A stretch of 64,000 nt of DNA from positions 17,488,658 through 17,552,657 of the forward strand of contig NC_090759.1 in NCBI RefSeq assembly GCF_036898095.1, in the 5' to 3' direction. This document shows, one piece after another, positions 47,109 through 57,500 of this stretch; positions within the stretch are counted from its first letter, which is position 1, and each line of letters starts with the position of its first letter. The notes under the pieces are model-generated. The model was not told where the DNA came from and ran no database searches. It was given only the letters and a program-made list of their open reading frames with translations. The translations under genes were made by a program, and so were the position numbers. This DNA comes from Palaemon carinicauda (lineage: Eukaryota > Arthropoda > Malacostraca > Decapoda > Palaemonidae).

Positions 47109-49997
47109 TCAATGGGGAGAGATAAGGCTCGCAGCTGCAACCGTTGGGTATTTTAGAGCCTGTAAGTTCTTTAGATAGTGGCGTTTGAAGACCATAGGAG
47201 ATTTCCAACCCATGTACTTCTTAAGGTTATCAAAGTCCATATTCTGGAAATAGTTGATGGAGGTAGCTATCGATCGGATATCATGAGCATGGGGAAATGA
47301 TCCCGGATTGGCTTGTTTAATGAAGTATAGGATCTGTTGCCTAATGCCACGTAAGGAAATGGTACCTCCTTGTTCTCTGATAAACAAGGGGCCAGACGAT
47401 CGGGTAGCAGTCCTGGCTAAAAAGGCCCTGAGAGTGGTGACCGGACATAGAGAAGTATCTTGGAGAAGAGGAATAATCTTCCAAGGGGACCACCTATTTT
47501 GGGGGTCCTCGTTCTTAGCTAGGAAAAGAAGTACCTCACCTGAAGGGAGGAAATCCATGTTCTCTGAGTTTCGTGAGAGAGCTGCTAGTTCTGAGATTCT
47601 GGAACCCGAGGCCAAAGCTGTTAGAAATAAAGTCTTCCTAAGAAGAGTGATATAAGAGCAGGATTCGTTGTCCGTGTCGGAGGCCAGTTTGAGGACATCA
47701 TTTAGAGACCAAGAGACCTTTTGAGGACGAACCAAAGGTCGAAGCCTAGCACATGCTTTTGGAATAGATGAGAAATAAGACTCCGCCAGGTTAATGTTAA
47801 ACCCAACCAGGAAGACTTTCCTCAGAGCTGACTTAATGGTGGTTATAGTGCTAGCTGCTAGGCCTTTGTCAAAAATGGACCTAAAGAAGGAGATGGCTAA
47901 ATTAGGAGTCATAACCGAATGGTCTGAAGTCCTTAAGAAATCCGCTAGTTTCTTAACCGCCGAATCATATTGGCGAATCGTTGAGTCCCTTTTGTCTGAT
48001 TCTATAAAGAGGACATTATCTGGGTCGATGTTTGCGTCCCTACGTGCCGCAAACTTCATGAAATCCACAAAGTTAGGGTTTTGGCTATCCTTGAGGAATC
48101 TGACACAGTCCGAGTTTGGACCACCTGGGTCAGTTTGGGGAATGGGATCCGGAAGGGACGGAGTTTCAACTCGAGGAGGAGAGGAAACCAACTGCTCTTT
48201 GGTCAGTGAGGTGCCACTAAAGCTACTGCCCCGTTGAAGGAGCGGAGTTTGTGCAAGACTTTCAGTAGAAGATTCACTGGAGGGAATAAGAAGATCTTCT
48301 GCCAATGGTTCCAATCCAGGGTTAATGCGTCCATGGCATAAGCCTGAGGGTCCAGGTTCGGTGTCACATAACATGGGAGTTTGTGATTGAGTCGGGTCGC
48401 GAATAGATCTACCTGGAACCAGCCTGAGTATCCACCGGAAGGAGTGCATGTCCAGGGACCACTCCGATTCCAGTGGGCTCGTCCTGGATAATGCGTCTGC
48501 TATCACATTCTGGACTCCTGCTAGGCGAGTTGCTGACAGGAACCAGTCTTTGACGGCTGCCAAGGTGAAGATAGTGACCAGGATCTGATTCAGGTTGGGT
48601 GATTTGGACCCCCCCCTGTTGAGGCAGTGGACTACGGCCGTGCTGTCTGAGACTACTCTGATGTGGGTCGACCTCGGAGGGGAGATTCTCTTCAGGGTCA
48701 AGAACACCGCCATGGCTTCGAGAACATTGATATGGAACTGTCTCATGGCGGGTGACCAAGAGCCCTGAAACATCTGATGTTGGGAGTAACCCCCCCAACC
48801 ACTCAGAGACGCGTCGGTATGAATTGTCACTTGTGGAGAGGGGAACTGTAGAGGAACCGACTTGGAGAGGTTCCTCCGATCGGACCATGGTTGTAGTCTC
48901 ATTTTCAAGACAGAGGGGATCTTCGAGGTCTTGTCTCTTAAAGGTATTGTCGCCCTCTTTCTCCAAACTCGATTGATGTCTTTGAGTTTGGCTTTTAATA
49001 GGAGATCGGTCAGTGAGGCAAACTGGAGTAGGCCGAGGATTCGTTCTAAAGCTCTTCTGGACACCTGTTTGTGTTTGAGAAAGTTCCTGACCTTGGAAGC
49101 TATCTCCCTCACCTTCTTGGGAGGAAGGGAGAGCTTGTGCTTTGAGAGGTCCCAACGGATGCCTAACCATTCTAAGAGGCTTGTTGGTTGTAGGCGGGAC
49201 TTCCGGAGGTTGACTTGGAAACCCAGTTTGGCGAGAAAATGGAGTACCTTCGACGTAGCTCTGTTGCATTCCTGGTGCGACTGGGCCCAAATGAGCCAAT
49301 CGTCCAGATAGGCGACGATTTGTATCCCTTGGTGTCTGAGTTGCTCGAGCACCGTCTTCCCCAGTTTCGTGAATACCCTGGGGGCAATGCTGAGACCGAA
49401 GGGCATGACTTTGAATGCGAAGGCTCTCTTGCCGAGACGGAAGCCTAGGTAAGGAGAGAAGTTTCGAGCTACTGGGACATGATAATAGGCGTCGGTAAGA
49501 TCGATAGAGGTGGTGACGGCCCCACGGGGAAGTAAGGTCCGTACCTGAGAGATAGTCAGCATACGGAACTTGTCGCAAAGGATGTAAGAGTTGAGCTTCG
49601 ACAAGTCCAGAACTACCCTCAACGCCGACGAGTCTTTCTTCGGGACTGTAAACAGGCGGCCTTGGAATTTCAGGGATCGAACCCGCTTGATTGCTCTCTT
49701 CTTGAGTAACTCCGCCGTGTACTCTTCCAGGATGGGAGTGGGTCTCTGGAAGAAGGTCACCGGTGGAGGAGGGGATCCCTGTGACCATTTCCAACCCAAG
49801 CCCCTTGATATTATGCTGTGAGCCCATGGACTGAAGGTCCAATGATCCCGGAAGTGATAAAGTCTCCCTCCTACCGGCATCACATCATTGGGAGGGAGTG
49901 AACTTAGGTCCCCTCCCTCCACGGGAACCCCTTGCTCTAGGCCCGCCGCGTTGGCGGAACTGTCCTCTACCTCTGGAACTCCCTCTTTGGTATCCAT
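47109..49997 (-). CDS. DIRS Pol: reverse transcriptase, RNase H, tyrosine recombinase
   Basis: 962 residues in one frame. RT spans about 85-345: TVPKKDSSALRVVLDLSKLN, TSIDLTDAYYHVPV (Asp166) and VAYLDDWLIWA (YLDD 230-233). RNase H spans about 388-510: HTDASLSGWG (Asp395), NVLEAMA (Glu427), VSDSTAVV (Asp451) and IADALSRT (Asp501). A proline/serine-rich linker follows. The tyrosine recombinase spans about 650-950: Arg800 in SGSRISELAAL, His905 and Arg908 in HAHDIRS, Trp931, and Tyr941 in KRHYLKN as nucleophile. I see no methyltransferase-like domain between RNase H and recombinase. The start codon region overlaps the end of Gag by 113 nt in another frame, so translation probably uses frameshifting or reinitiation. 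Confidence 0.93.
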   Translation of the reverse strand: MDTKEGVPEVEDSSANAAGLEQGVPVEGGDLSSLPPNDVMPVGGRLYHFRDHWTFSPWAHSIISRGLGWKWSQGSPPPPVTFFQRPTPILEEYTAELLKKRAIKRVRSLKFQGRLFTVPKKDSSALRVVLDLSKLNSYILCDKFRMLTISQVRTLLPRGAVTTSIDLTDAYYHVPVARNFSPYLGFRLGKRAFAFKVMPFGLSIAPRVFTKLGKTVLEQLRHQGIQIVAYLDDWLIWAQSHQECNRATSKVLHFLAKLGFQVNLRKSRLQPTSLLEWLGIRWDLSKHKLSLPPKKVREIASKVRNFLKHKQVSRRALERILGLLQFASLTDLLLKAKLKDINRVWRKRATIPLRDKTSKIPSVLKMRLQPWSDRRNLSKSVPLQFPSPQVTIHTDASLSGWGGYSQHQMFQGSWSPAMRQFHINVLEAMAVFLTLKRISPPRSTHIRVVSDSTAVVHCLNRGGSKSPNLNQILVTIFTLAAVKDWFLSATRLAGVQNVIADALSRTSPLESEWSLDMHSFRWILRLVPGRSIRDPTQSQTPMLCDTEPGPSGLCHGRINPGLEPLAEDLLIPSSESSTESLAQTPLLQRGSSFSGTSLTKEQLVSSPPRVETPSLPDPIPQTDPGGPNSDCVRFLKDSQNPNFVDFMKFAARRDANIDPDNVLFIESDKRDSTIRQYDSAVKKLADFLRTSDHSVMTPNLAISFFRSIFDKGLAASTITTIKSALRKVFLVGFNINLAESYFSSIPKACARLRPLVRPQKVSWSLNDVLKLASDTDNESCSYITLLRKTLFLTALASGSRISELAALSRNSENMDFLPSGEVLLFLAKNEDPQNRWSPWKIIPLLQDTSLCPVTTLRAFLARTATRSSGPLFIREQGGTISLRGIRQQILYFIKQANPGSFPHAHDIRSIATSINYFQNMDFDNLKKYMGWKSPMVFKRHYLKNLQALKYPTVAAASLISPH

Positions 49998-51843
49998 GAA
50001 AGGAACTGGAGGATTCGTAGGCAGGGTTGTATGCAGGTGAGGGCATCCAAGAGGGGTTGGGCTGTGTACCAGGGGGAGCAGCGAGGTAGACTACCTGCTG
50101 AGGAGGCGCCTGTTGTCGAGAAGTCGAGGCTGCGGAAGGCTGTGGGGACGAGGTACCCCGGGCCGCCTTGTAAGGACTAAACCTCTGCTTCTTCTTGAAG
50201 AACGTGTGTCTCTGGGGTTCGAACCTCTTTTTGGCTGAGAGACCCCACCTTACCTGCAAATTCCGGTTTGCCCTCGCTGCGTCCTGAAGAACCTTATCCA
50301 CCTCGGTCTGAAGGAAGAGGGTCTTACCCCAGCAGGAGGACGCTATCAGTCTGTTCGGCTCATGCCTGATGGTGGCCTCCGACAGAACGAACTTCCTGCA
50401 ACTAACCCGAGCTGACCAGAAGTCATGGAGATCTATTTGGTAGGATAGCAGCTGGTTCTTTGTGGCGACTCTGAACAGCGTTTCCTCTGGGTAAAGAGAT
50501 GCTAGGGACTCCATGGAGGTGATGGATTGGAGGGACCTAGCAAGTCTAGTCCGGGTCTCGAACTCAGTTTTGAGAAGACTCTCTATTAATCTGGGAAGCT
50601 TCTCAGAGAAAAGAGTAGAGGCACAGTCCGGGTCTAGTTTCCCCACCGTGAAGGTAGAGGCCGCAGCATCCCAGGCTGCCGAGGAACCCGGAATAAGCAA
50701 AGAGGTGGGGTCCGTCTCCTTGAGAGCCGGCATGGGAGAGCCTTCTTTGATGGCCTGTATAGTCAGCTCTGTGACTTTGTCTATGAGCGGCAAAGAGATG
50801 GAGGCCGCTGTCGTAAAAATAGTGTAGGAACCTTTGTGTGGGGTGAGCTTGGAGTTAATACACCCCCACTCTGATAGTGTTCTGGCCCAGATAGCCTGGG
50901 CCTGCTCTTTTGGAAATATGACTGTTTCCTTCGGTACCTTGTCCATACGGACCAATGCATGTTCCTTTAACCGTACAAAACCATTGAACGGGAATGCTAG
51001 GCCCGGGGGATAGAACTCCAGGTCCTCTAGAGGGCGGGTGCCCATGCCCTCCAGAGTTAGGGAACCATCTACGAATGGAGCATGCAAAGCAAACCGCCAA
51101 GGATTGTTTTTATCGAAGGGCGGCAGCTTCGATGCGTCTGGGGCAGAAGGGGGAGGAAACTGAGTTCCGGCGCGGATCAGAGTAGCCATCATATCCTTAA
51201 TCTCTGTTATTGCACCAGAGTGATGTTGAACTTGATCCCTGACCAATCCTTTGATCAGTTGGATGGGGAGATCAGCCCAGGGTACCTGAAAGTCACCCGT
51301 TGGTTTTTTCTTGGATTTGGTAGACTTAGACTTCTTAGGAGTAGTGGTTTTACGAGGAGCAATATGAATATCAGGAGCTGTCGAGGGTCCGGGGACCGGT
51401 GACGTTGATACTGGCAAAGCTGAAGTCTTATAAGTTCGAAGTGGCTTCACCTTGGGTCGTACGGAGGCAGAGGGATCCCGAGGAGAAGCCTTAGAGTTAT
51501 CAAAACCTAGAAAGGAAGAGGTAGGAGAGGGAGTAGGAGAGAAAAGGGTTTCCACCAACTCGGCACCACTTACCTGCTCGTCCCTGGGTTCTACGTCTAT
51601 ATCCAGACCCGCCATGTCCATCGGTACGAGGGGTTCGTCCTCCACGGAAATGGTAGCCCTGACTTCTTCAATTAAAGGGGCAGCAAGGTCAGGGGAGACT
51701 GCAGCAGTAGTCGAGCCTGGGAAGAGACGGGAGGCCATGTCCCCATCGAGGAGATAGGGTGCGCCAGACGGGGCATTCCTGCCGAAGCCCGACACCCACG
51801 GACGAAGAGTAGCCCTTGCTGACCGAAGAGAGACATCATCGGC
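49885..51843 (-). CDS. DIRS Gag, main exon (copy D)
   Basis: The frame is open from the acceptor at 51844-51850 (CTTACAG) to the stop, about 652 residues. There is no ATG near its start, only a GTG, which supports entry by splicing. Residues 60-190 are Ser/Pro-rich with a lysine-rich stretch (KTTTPKKSKSTKSKKKPTG). A helical middle follows, and a C-terminal RGG-rich RNA-binding tail (YQRGSSRGRGQFRQRGG). It should coat the element RNA. The order matches Gag in copy C. Confidence 0.85.
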   Translation of the reverse strand, partial: ADDVSLRSARATLRPWVSGFGRNAPSGAPYLLDGDMASRLFPGSTTAAVSPDLAAPLIEEVRATISVEDEPLVPMDMAGLDIDVEPRDEQVSGAELVETLFSPTPSPTSSFLGFDNSKASPRDPSASVRPKVKPLRTYKTSALPVSTSPVPGPSTAPDIHIAPRKTTTPKKSKSTKSKKKPTGDFQVPWADLPIQLIKGLVRDQVQHHSGAITEIKDMMATLIRAGTQFPPPSAPDASKLPPFDKNNPWRFALHAPFVDGSLTLEGMGTRPLEDLEFYPPGLAFPFNGFVRLKEHALVRMDKVPKETVIFPKEQAQAIWARTLSEWGCINSKLTPHKGSYTIFTTAASISLPLIDKVTELTIQAIKEGSPMPALKETDPTSLLIPGSSAAWDAAASTFTVGKLDPDCASTLFSEKLPRLIESLLKTEFETRTRLARSLQSITSMESLASLYPEETLFRVATKNQLLSYQIDLHDFWSARVSCRKFVLSEATIRHEPNRLIASSCWGKTLFLQTEVDKVLQDAARANRNLQVRWGLSAKKRFEPQRHTFFKKKQRFSPYKAARGTSSPQPSAASTSRQQAPPQQVVYLAAPPGTQPNPSWMPSPAYNPAYESSSSFHGYQRGSSRGRGQFRQRGGPRARGSRGGRGPKFTPSQ

Positions 51844-51972
51844 CTGTAAGATTTGCAGTGATTAGTGATGGAGGAGGGGGTTTGCCCTCCCAAATATACT
51901 GTGTATATCATATTCATGTCTATATTAGTGTCTGCCAACGAGAAATAAGGAACAAAGGGAAAACCCACTTAC

Positions 51973-52161
51973 ATCATCATTCAGCAGAACTGACGACAGC
52001 TCGTAACAGAGCGAGCACAAATCCGGGAACCAAACTGGGTATTGGGCCTGTCCCGGTTCCTGGATAAAGGGAATGGAGCAGTGAGCATGAGACCGGCAGA
52101 GGTCATGCCCAACGGGGTCGCTGAACGAGGCAGAGCATCCTTCAGCAGTACAACGGGCCTT
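51973..52161 (-). CDS. DIRS Gag, upstream cysteine/histidine-rich exon
   Basis: 189 nt, phase 0 at both ends. The acceptor is TTTCTTTTACAG (52162 upward) and the donor is GTAAGT (51972 down). It encodes 63 residues with CTAEGC, HDLCRSHAHC and PDLCSLCYEL, a likely zinc-binding cluster that corresponds to the cysteine-rich Gag N-termini of copies A and C. A 129 nt intron separates it from the main Gag exon, and the frame is kept across the junction. The first exon with the start codon was not identified. Confidence 0.7.
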
Positions 52162-52418
52162 CTGTAAAAGAAAGGAGACATGAGTCTGGTGTTGCTTGAA
52201 ACTCTGATAAGGGATAAAAAACCTATTATTTTAGAGTTCCGGCACTCACTGAATTCCCTAAGCACCCATATTGCATTGACCAAACAACTGAATATTAACT
52301 TTAAGTTGATACCGCCCCATACCATTGTTGGCACTTTAATATTCAATTATCTGTATATTTGTAATGCACCCAATGTTTGTTAATGACATAAGGATAATTA
52401 ACTTAAAGCAATCCGCCG

Positions 52419-52760
52419 ACCTCCAAGGGTCGGGGAAGCAGTGACATGCCCTTAAAATAAATATAAACACCAGCCTTAGCTAAAGGCAAGGCAAATATAA
52501 GTGTGAAGTGTATGGGCGACCTCCGGTGAGGCCGGAGCGTAATGAAATGTCCTGAATAAAGGAGCCTTAGCTAATTAGCTAAGGCAACTATAAGTGTGAA
52601 GTGTTTGGGCGACCTCCGGTGACGCCGGAGGATAATGAGATGCCCTGAATAATTCAATTGTGGCTAATAATTCAATTGTGAAAGATAAAAAGCTAAGCCG
52701 CAGCTAAAGAAAAGCTTAGATTATAGTAAAGCGTATTTACGATCTCCGGTGAGGCCGGAG
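52419..52760. repeat. Array of small hairpins in the leader of DIRS copy D
   Basis: CTCCGGTGAGGCCGGAG at 52521-52537 and 52744-52760, and a GACGC-loop version at 52614-52630. Each is a 6 bp stem followed by a common tail of TAATGA, TG and CCTGAATAA blocks. A weaker member starts near 52419. A separate perfect 20 bp palindrome, CCTTAGCTAATTAGCTAAGG, lies at 52564-52583. Confidence 0.75.
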
Positions 52761-53776
52761 GGAGAAGAAAGGTCCTGAATAATTATTGTGAATAACAAAC
52801 ACAGTTGTAATAACAAAGGCTATTTTGGATATGGCCGTGGCCTGAGACCGAAGTAAGGGCCACCGGAGGGTCGTATCTAAACAATATGAAGCCCGTCCCA
52901 TGTAGTAAACAATATAAATATAACAATAGGCGGAGTGGAAAACGTTCATAACTACTCCCGAGCCGTAACGGGGAGAGGACGAAACACGGACCAAAATAAC
53001 GCTAACAATTGAAAAGTCACGAAAAATAAATAACTCGTAAGTTATCATCCACCCAGAGGGGGAGAGGTGAGGGAGGGAGAACCCGCTGAACGCACAAAAC
53101 GGAAAACGGGAAATCCGCTCCCCCACCGGAGCTAAGAAAGAAAACGAGAGAAAGGGGTAACTCGTGACTGCGAACAGAAAACGGGGACCCCAAGCTCTTG
53201 CTCTCTTAAACACAAAAACAGGACTAAAAAACACACAACACTATTATAAACGTATAAAATAAACCTGTACATCCATAAAACACTACGATCGAAGAATAGC
53301 AACTGCTAAAACTTAAAATAAATAGCACAGTCGAGTGACGAACGCCTCGGAGGGGCGGATACTAAACAAATACAAAGCTAAATCGCTATCTCGTTCGTAG
53401 GCTGGACTTACTAGCAAAAAGTACCATGAGTATAAATACACAAAAAAATAAAAATAAAAATAATAACGGTTCTAAAGGCATAAGGCCAGGGACTTAACCA
53501 AAAACCTAAGTGACAGAGTACTAAACGGGCAGACAAAGATGAATTCCCAAACAGTGAACAAACAATGGCCGCCATGAAAGGCCAGACGGGAATAATAAAA
53601 CAGACTATACTGGATATAAAACAAAAGCCCGGTACAATAAAATACTGTCAAAACAAACTATGGTACTTAACATTGGAATGTGTGAAGATGGAGCTTCGGA
53701 CATGACAAAATAAATCCACGATTGATAAAAAAGACCGAGAGCACAACAAAACAATTCAACACTTTGTATTCCAAAA
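52761..53776. other. Leader/untranslated region of DIRS copy D
   Basis: No long ORF with a recognised motif. The first Gag exon probably lies here or in the terminal repeat. A minus-strand TAGTAAGTCC at about 53407-53416 is a candidate donor, unproven. Confidence 0.5.
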
Positions 53777-54065
53777 AGAAGGATGTTGTTCAGATGGCGC
53801 TCGCGTCGTGGCGTGGGTGGTGCGGCGATGGGGGTGTGTCTAGGGCCTCTGTATCGGCCCATCCCTTTGACGAAGGAATCAACTAAATGGAAGACAACCT
53901 GTGAATAGTGGATTTCATGCGCCTTTGCTTTATACACGACACCCAAAAGGTGCTCGCGCGAGGGTTGTAACCTCAGCATTCCATGCTTTTATCTTTCTCT
54001 GGTATAATTGGAAGGTTTTATCAGAAAAGATATACAAGAAGGACTTTTCACCGGGCGCCACAGGT
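53777..54065. repeat. Inverted terminal repeat of DIRS copy D (upstream end)
   Basis: 289 bp, inverse of 46296-46584. It is followed by the end-specific bases GACCCAGAAA to about 54076. Confidence 0.93.
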
Positions 54066-54076
54066 CGACCCAGAAA

Positions 54077-54584
54077 TAGATTTTCCAGAATAGATGATCT
54101 GGGTTCTCTATTAATCTGGCCATAATTATAGACATAAAATTACTTATTATACATTTTTTAATATCAGGAATCTTTGAAACTCAAGACCACTAAAAATATT
54201 AAAAAATTAGCATTACATCAAGACTATTCCATGAAATAAAGGGCATTAAGGAAGGAAAAGCATAGTTTTAATAACGTGCTGTGTGGTTTTTCCAAGAGGA
54301 TGAGAAATCCAATGCAACATTAAATATCAAATAGATACTGTCTTCCCCACTTCAGATCCAGTATACCAACATGCGAAGCATTGATTCGGATAGTATGAAG
54401 GAGACCCACAGGCTCAGGCTCTACTGAACCTGCTACAGCACCTCTAATGCTGAAATAAGTGTCATTCAATAACACATCATCACTAAGAATCAATACTTAT
54501 GGGTACAATGCTACCTGGGCATTTGTATCTTGGCCTGCCACCATCTTTCATGTATGCTGTAAAGCTCGCATGTCCCATTTTCCT
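54077..54584. other. Non-coding stretch between two DIRS elements
   Basis: Nothing recognisable. Confidence 0.4.
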
Positions 54585-57500
54585 TCACGAGTCTGGGGAG
54601 GGACTTGGGGACTGCACAGCATCTCTCCAAAAATAGATTTTTCCTTCATCAAAATCCGTTTTGAGGTGAGGACACTGTGTGGTCCCCATGGACTAATACT
54701 AGAGCACCACTAAAATAGGTATATGCACCCTAGAGGTCAGGTCACCTACAACCACTCAAATATCCAATTTGTATGCATATAGGTGAAATGATAAGACTAA
54801 CAAGTCACTCTCTCGCCTCATGAGAAGATCCCTGGGGACAAAGCTAGATGCCCATTATGGTGCCTCTGCTAAGGGAACTAGTTGATGGCCCACTCTTGTA
54901 CCCGATTTCCCCATGTAGCACCACCCACACATTATAATGCTTTGATTTGTTTCAACTAGTGTCTTAAAACCAAATTATGCTCAGGCCAACCTGTAAAGCT
55001 CTGATGTAAACCAATGAGGAAGCAATTTTACTCAATTCATGGGTTTTAGGGATGGAGAAAGAATCAGCTTTCTGGATGAAGAACGTTATTAGAACAAAGT
55101 CAGCCCCTACAGAAAGGGACTTGCTCTAAGTATTTTGAAACAGACTACCTCCTGAAAATGTGAATCTTTGCAGATATGATTGAAGGGTATATGCACGATA
55201 GGATTTTACCATCCCTACATTGTACAGCTGAGATATAAAGAGGGTCCTGCCTTTGAATAGGCTTTTTACTTTTGGCCAAAAATAGAAAACTAGGAGTCAC
55301 ATCCGGAGATGGACAAGAGTAATGGTGAGGAACTCCTGTTTTCTACATAAAGGTGCAAGTTTGCCAACTGCTCTCGAGGATAAGGCTATCAAAAATACAT
55401 ACATTACTTATGGAGAGACTCCTTTACGGAAATACGAGAATTATCTAATTTGGCAAAAAAAATTCAAGCATTCTTTCAAATGACAAAGACAATGAAGGAG
55501 TTGGTAAGGATGGTTCTCTGAAGAGCAAAAGATTGAGTAATCTTGTGGAACATGTCCAAGTGTACATTCAAGTTAGAAGTCAGCTTTAGAGGTTCTGTCA
55601 ATGATTATGCTTACTATCTTCAAAGCTATGGGACAGAAAGGAAGCCAAGAAGTCCAGGTTTATCTGGTACAGAATCCTATCCCTAAGGAAGGCTATCTAT
55701 GCCTTCCACACTGACTGGTATATTCTAGTAGATGAAAACCTTTTACAGTTCAATAAATATGAAAAGATTAATGATGGGGGTAACAAGAAGAGATAGAAAA
55801 AAAAGGCGACATGGATACGAGAGCAGACCAAAGTAGAGAATATTCTAACAACATGTAAGAAAAAGAGATGGATATGGACATGACATATAATGAGAATAAC
55901 GGATAAAAGATGGACATTAAGAATAACAGAATGGGTCCCTAGAGAATGCAAAAGAAGCAAGGGAAAGAAAAGAAGATGATGGATTAACAAACTAAGAAAA
56001 TTTGTGAGTATAAACTGGATAGAAAGAACCTAAAGAAACATGAGTGGAAGGACATGTCTGAGGCCTTTGTCCTACAGTGGGCTAGTTACAGCAGATGATG
56101 ATGGTGATGAAATACATCACATTGTAAGACAAAATTCTCATTCATAAATGCAGGAAAACATCCAGGTGTGAAGGTTCTGGGTAGGCAAAGATATTTCAAC
56201 ACCTTACCCTCTGATACAGAGTATGAACTGAAAAGAACCTGACCTCAGTCTCAAATGCTGAAGGAGTGGGAACCACAATGGCACAGCAAGCACAGATTTC
56301 CCTGCAAAGAATGGAAGGATCTTCAAAACCTTCAAAATTATACTTGTTGGATGAAAGGGATAAACTGAGAACTACCTACTCCAGTCCAGGTTTCAGAATT
56401 TCTCATACAACTGCTTGGAAATCCACATTCAGAGCTATGTAAGGTGGAAGCTTGTGATTTGTCTTTTGTCACAAACAGGTCCACATAGACAATCTCGAGA
56501 TTTGTTGGAAGGAGCTCTGATCTAAGATTCACGCTTTGTCCTGATATGTTTGTGTGGATAGGGCATCCACTAATTCATTGAGAGAGGCCAATAGATGGAT
56601 TGGGGTTAGGGACTTTATGATTAGGAAAATTGACATTGAGAGTTCTTGAGCAGTATCCTCCTCTCTTGAGAAAAATGACTTGTCTGGTTGGGAATAAAAA
56701 AATCTTGATGCGAGTTTCTTTTTAGCTTGAATTTGATATCTGGTGTTCCTCAACCATTACTTTTCATACTATATAAACATGACATGTGGTTTGGCCTAGA
56801 AAACAAGCTTATTACATGTGCAGATGATGCTACACTCTTTGCATCAATTCCATCTCTTGAATGTAGATCTTGGGTTGCTCAATTCCTTAATAGAGATCTA
56901 GCTAAAATTAGTGCATGGTGCAAATTATGGGGTACAAAGTTGAATCCTAACAAAACTCAGTATGATTTTAAGTAGTTCAAGGACAGTGGCTCCTCAACAT
57001 TTGGATCTCAGCATTGATAATGTTTCTTAGACTTTGGGTGTGATTCTCAACAGCAAATTTACTTTTGAGAAACACATTAGGTGCATATCTTCTTCAATTG
57101 CACAAAAAACTGGCTTATTAAAAAAAAGTCTTTTAAGATTTTCTGTGATCAATCTATTCTAAAGTGTTTTAATTCTTCCATTCTACCTTGGCATCTTGCT
57201 TTTCCAACTAGGGTTGTAGCTTAGCTAGTGATATTAATCAGAAAAACTGTCATTTGCTTCAACACATTTGTGAAATGTTGCAACTTGGATGTATCTACAT
57301 GAAGAATCATGGTTATTATGGGTATGGATCAACAGGACCGACATGGAGAAAGCCTTTGGTGAGGTCCATGGTCTGAGAATCATTTTGAATTAAATTAGTA
57401 ACTAAGACCAATTGTCTTGAAGTTTTTCCCAAGTCGGACACTCAGTTGAGGTCTTTCAACCTCTTCTTTAGAACTGGGTTAATGACTGAAGCAAAGTGGA

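Larger units (their letters stand above)
46258..54076 (-). mobile_element. Near-intact DIRS retrotransposon, copy D
   Basis: 7.8 kb. On the minus strand the order is inverted terminal repeat (54065-53777), leader with hairpins, Gag exon (52161-51973), Gag ORF (51843-49885), Pol ORF (49997-47109), internal complementary region (46734-46644), inverted terminal repeat (46584-46296). Both long ORFs are open, the inverted repeats are nearly identical and catalytic residues are present. It is probably young and may still be competent. As usual for DIRS elements there is no target duplication. Confidence 0.92.

Noticed and set aside
48409..49842. 477-residue minus-strand ORF
   Set aside because: Overlaps the DIRS Pol ORF of copy D in another frame; it has none of the motifs and is a shadow of the real reading.
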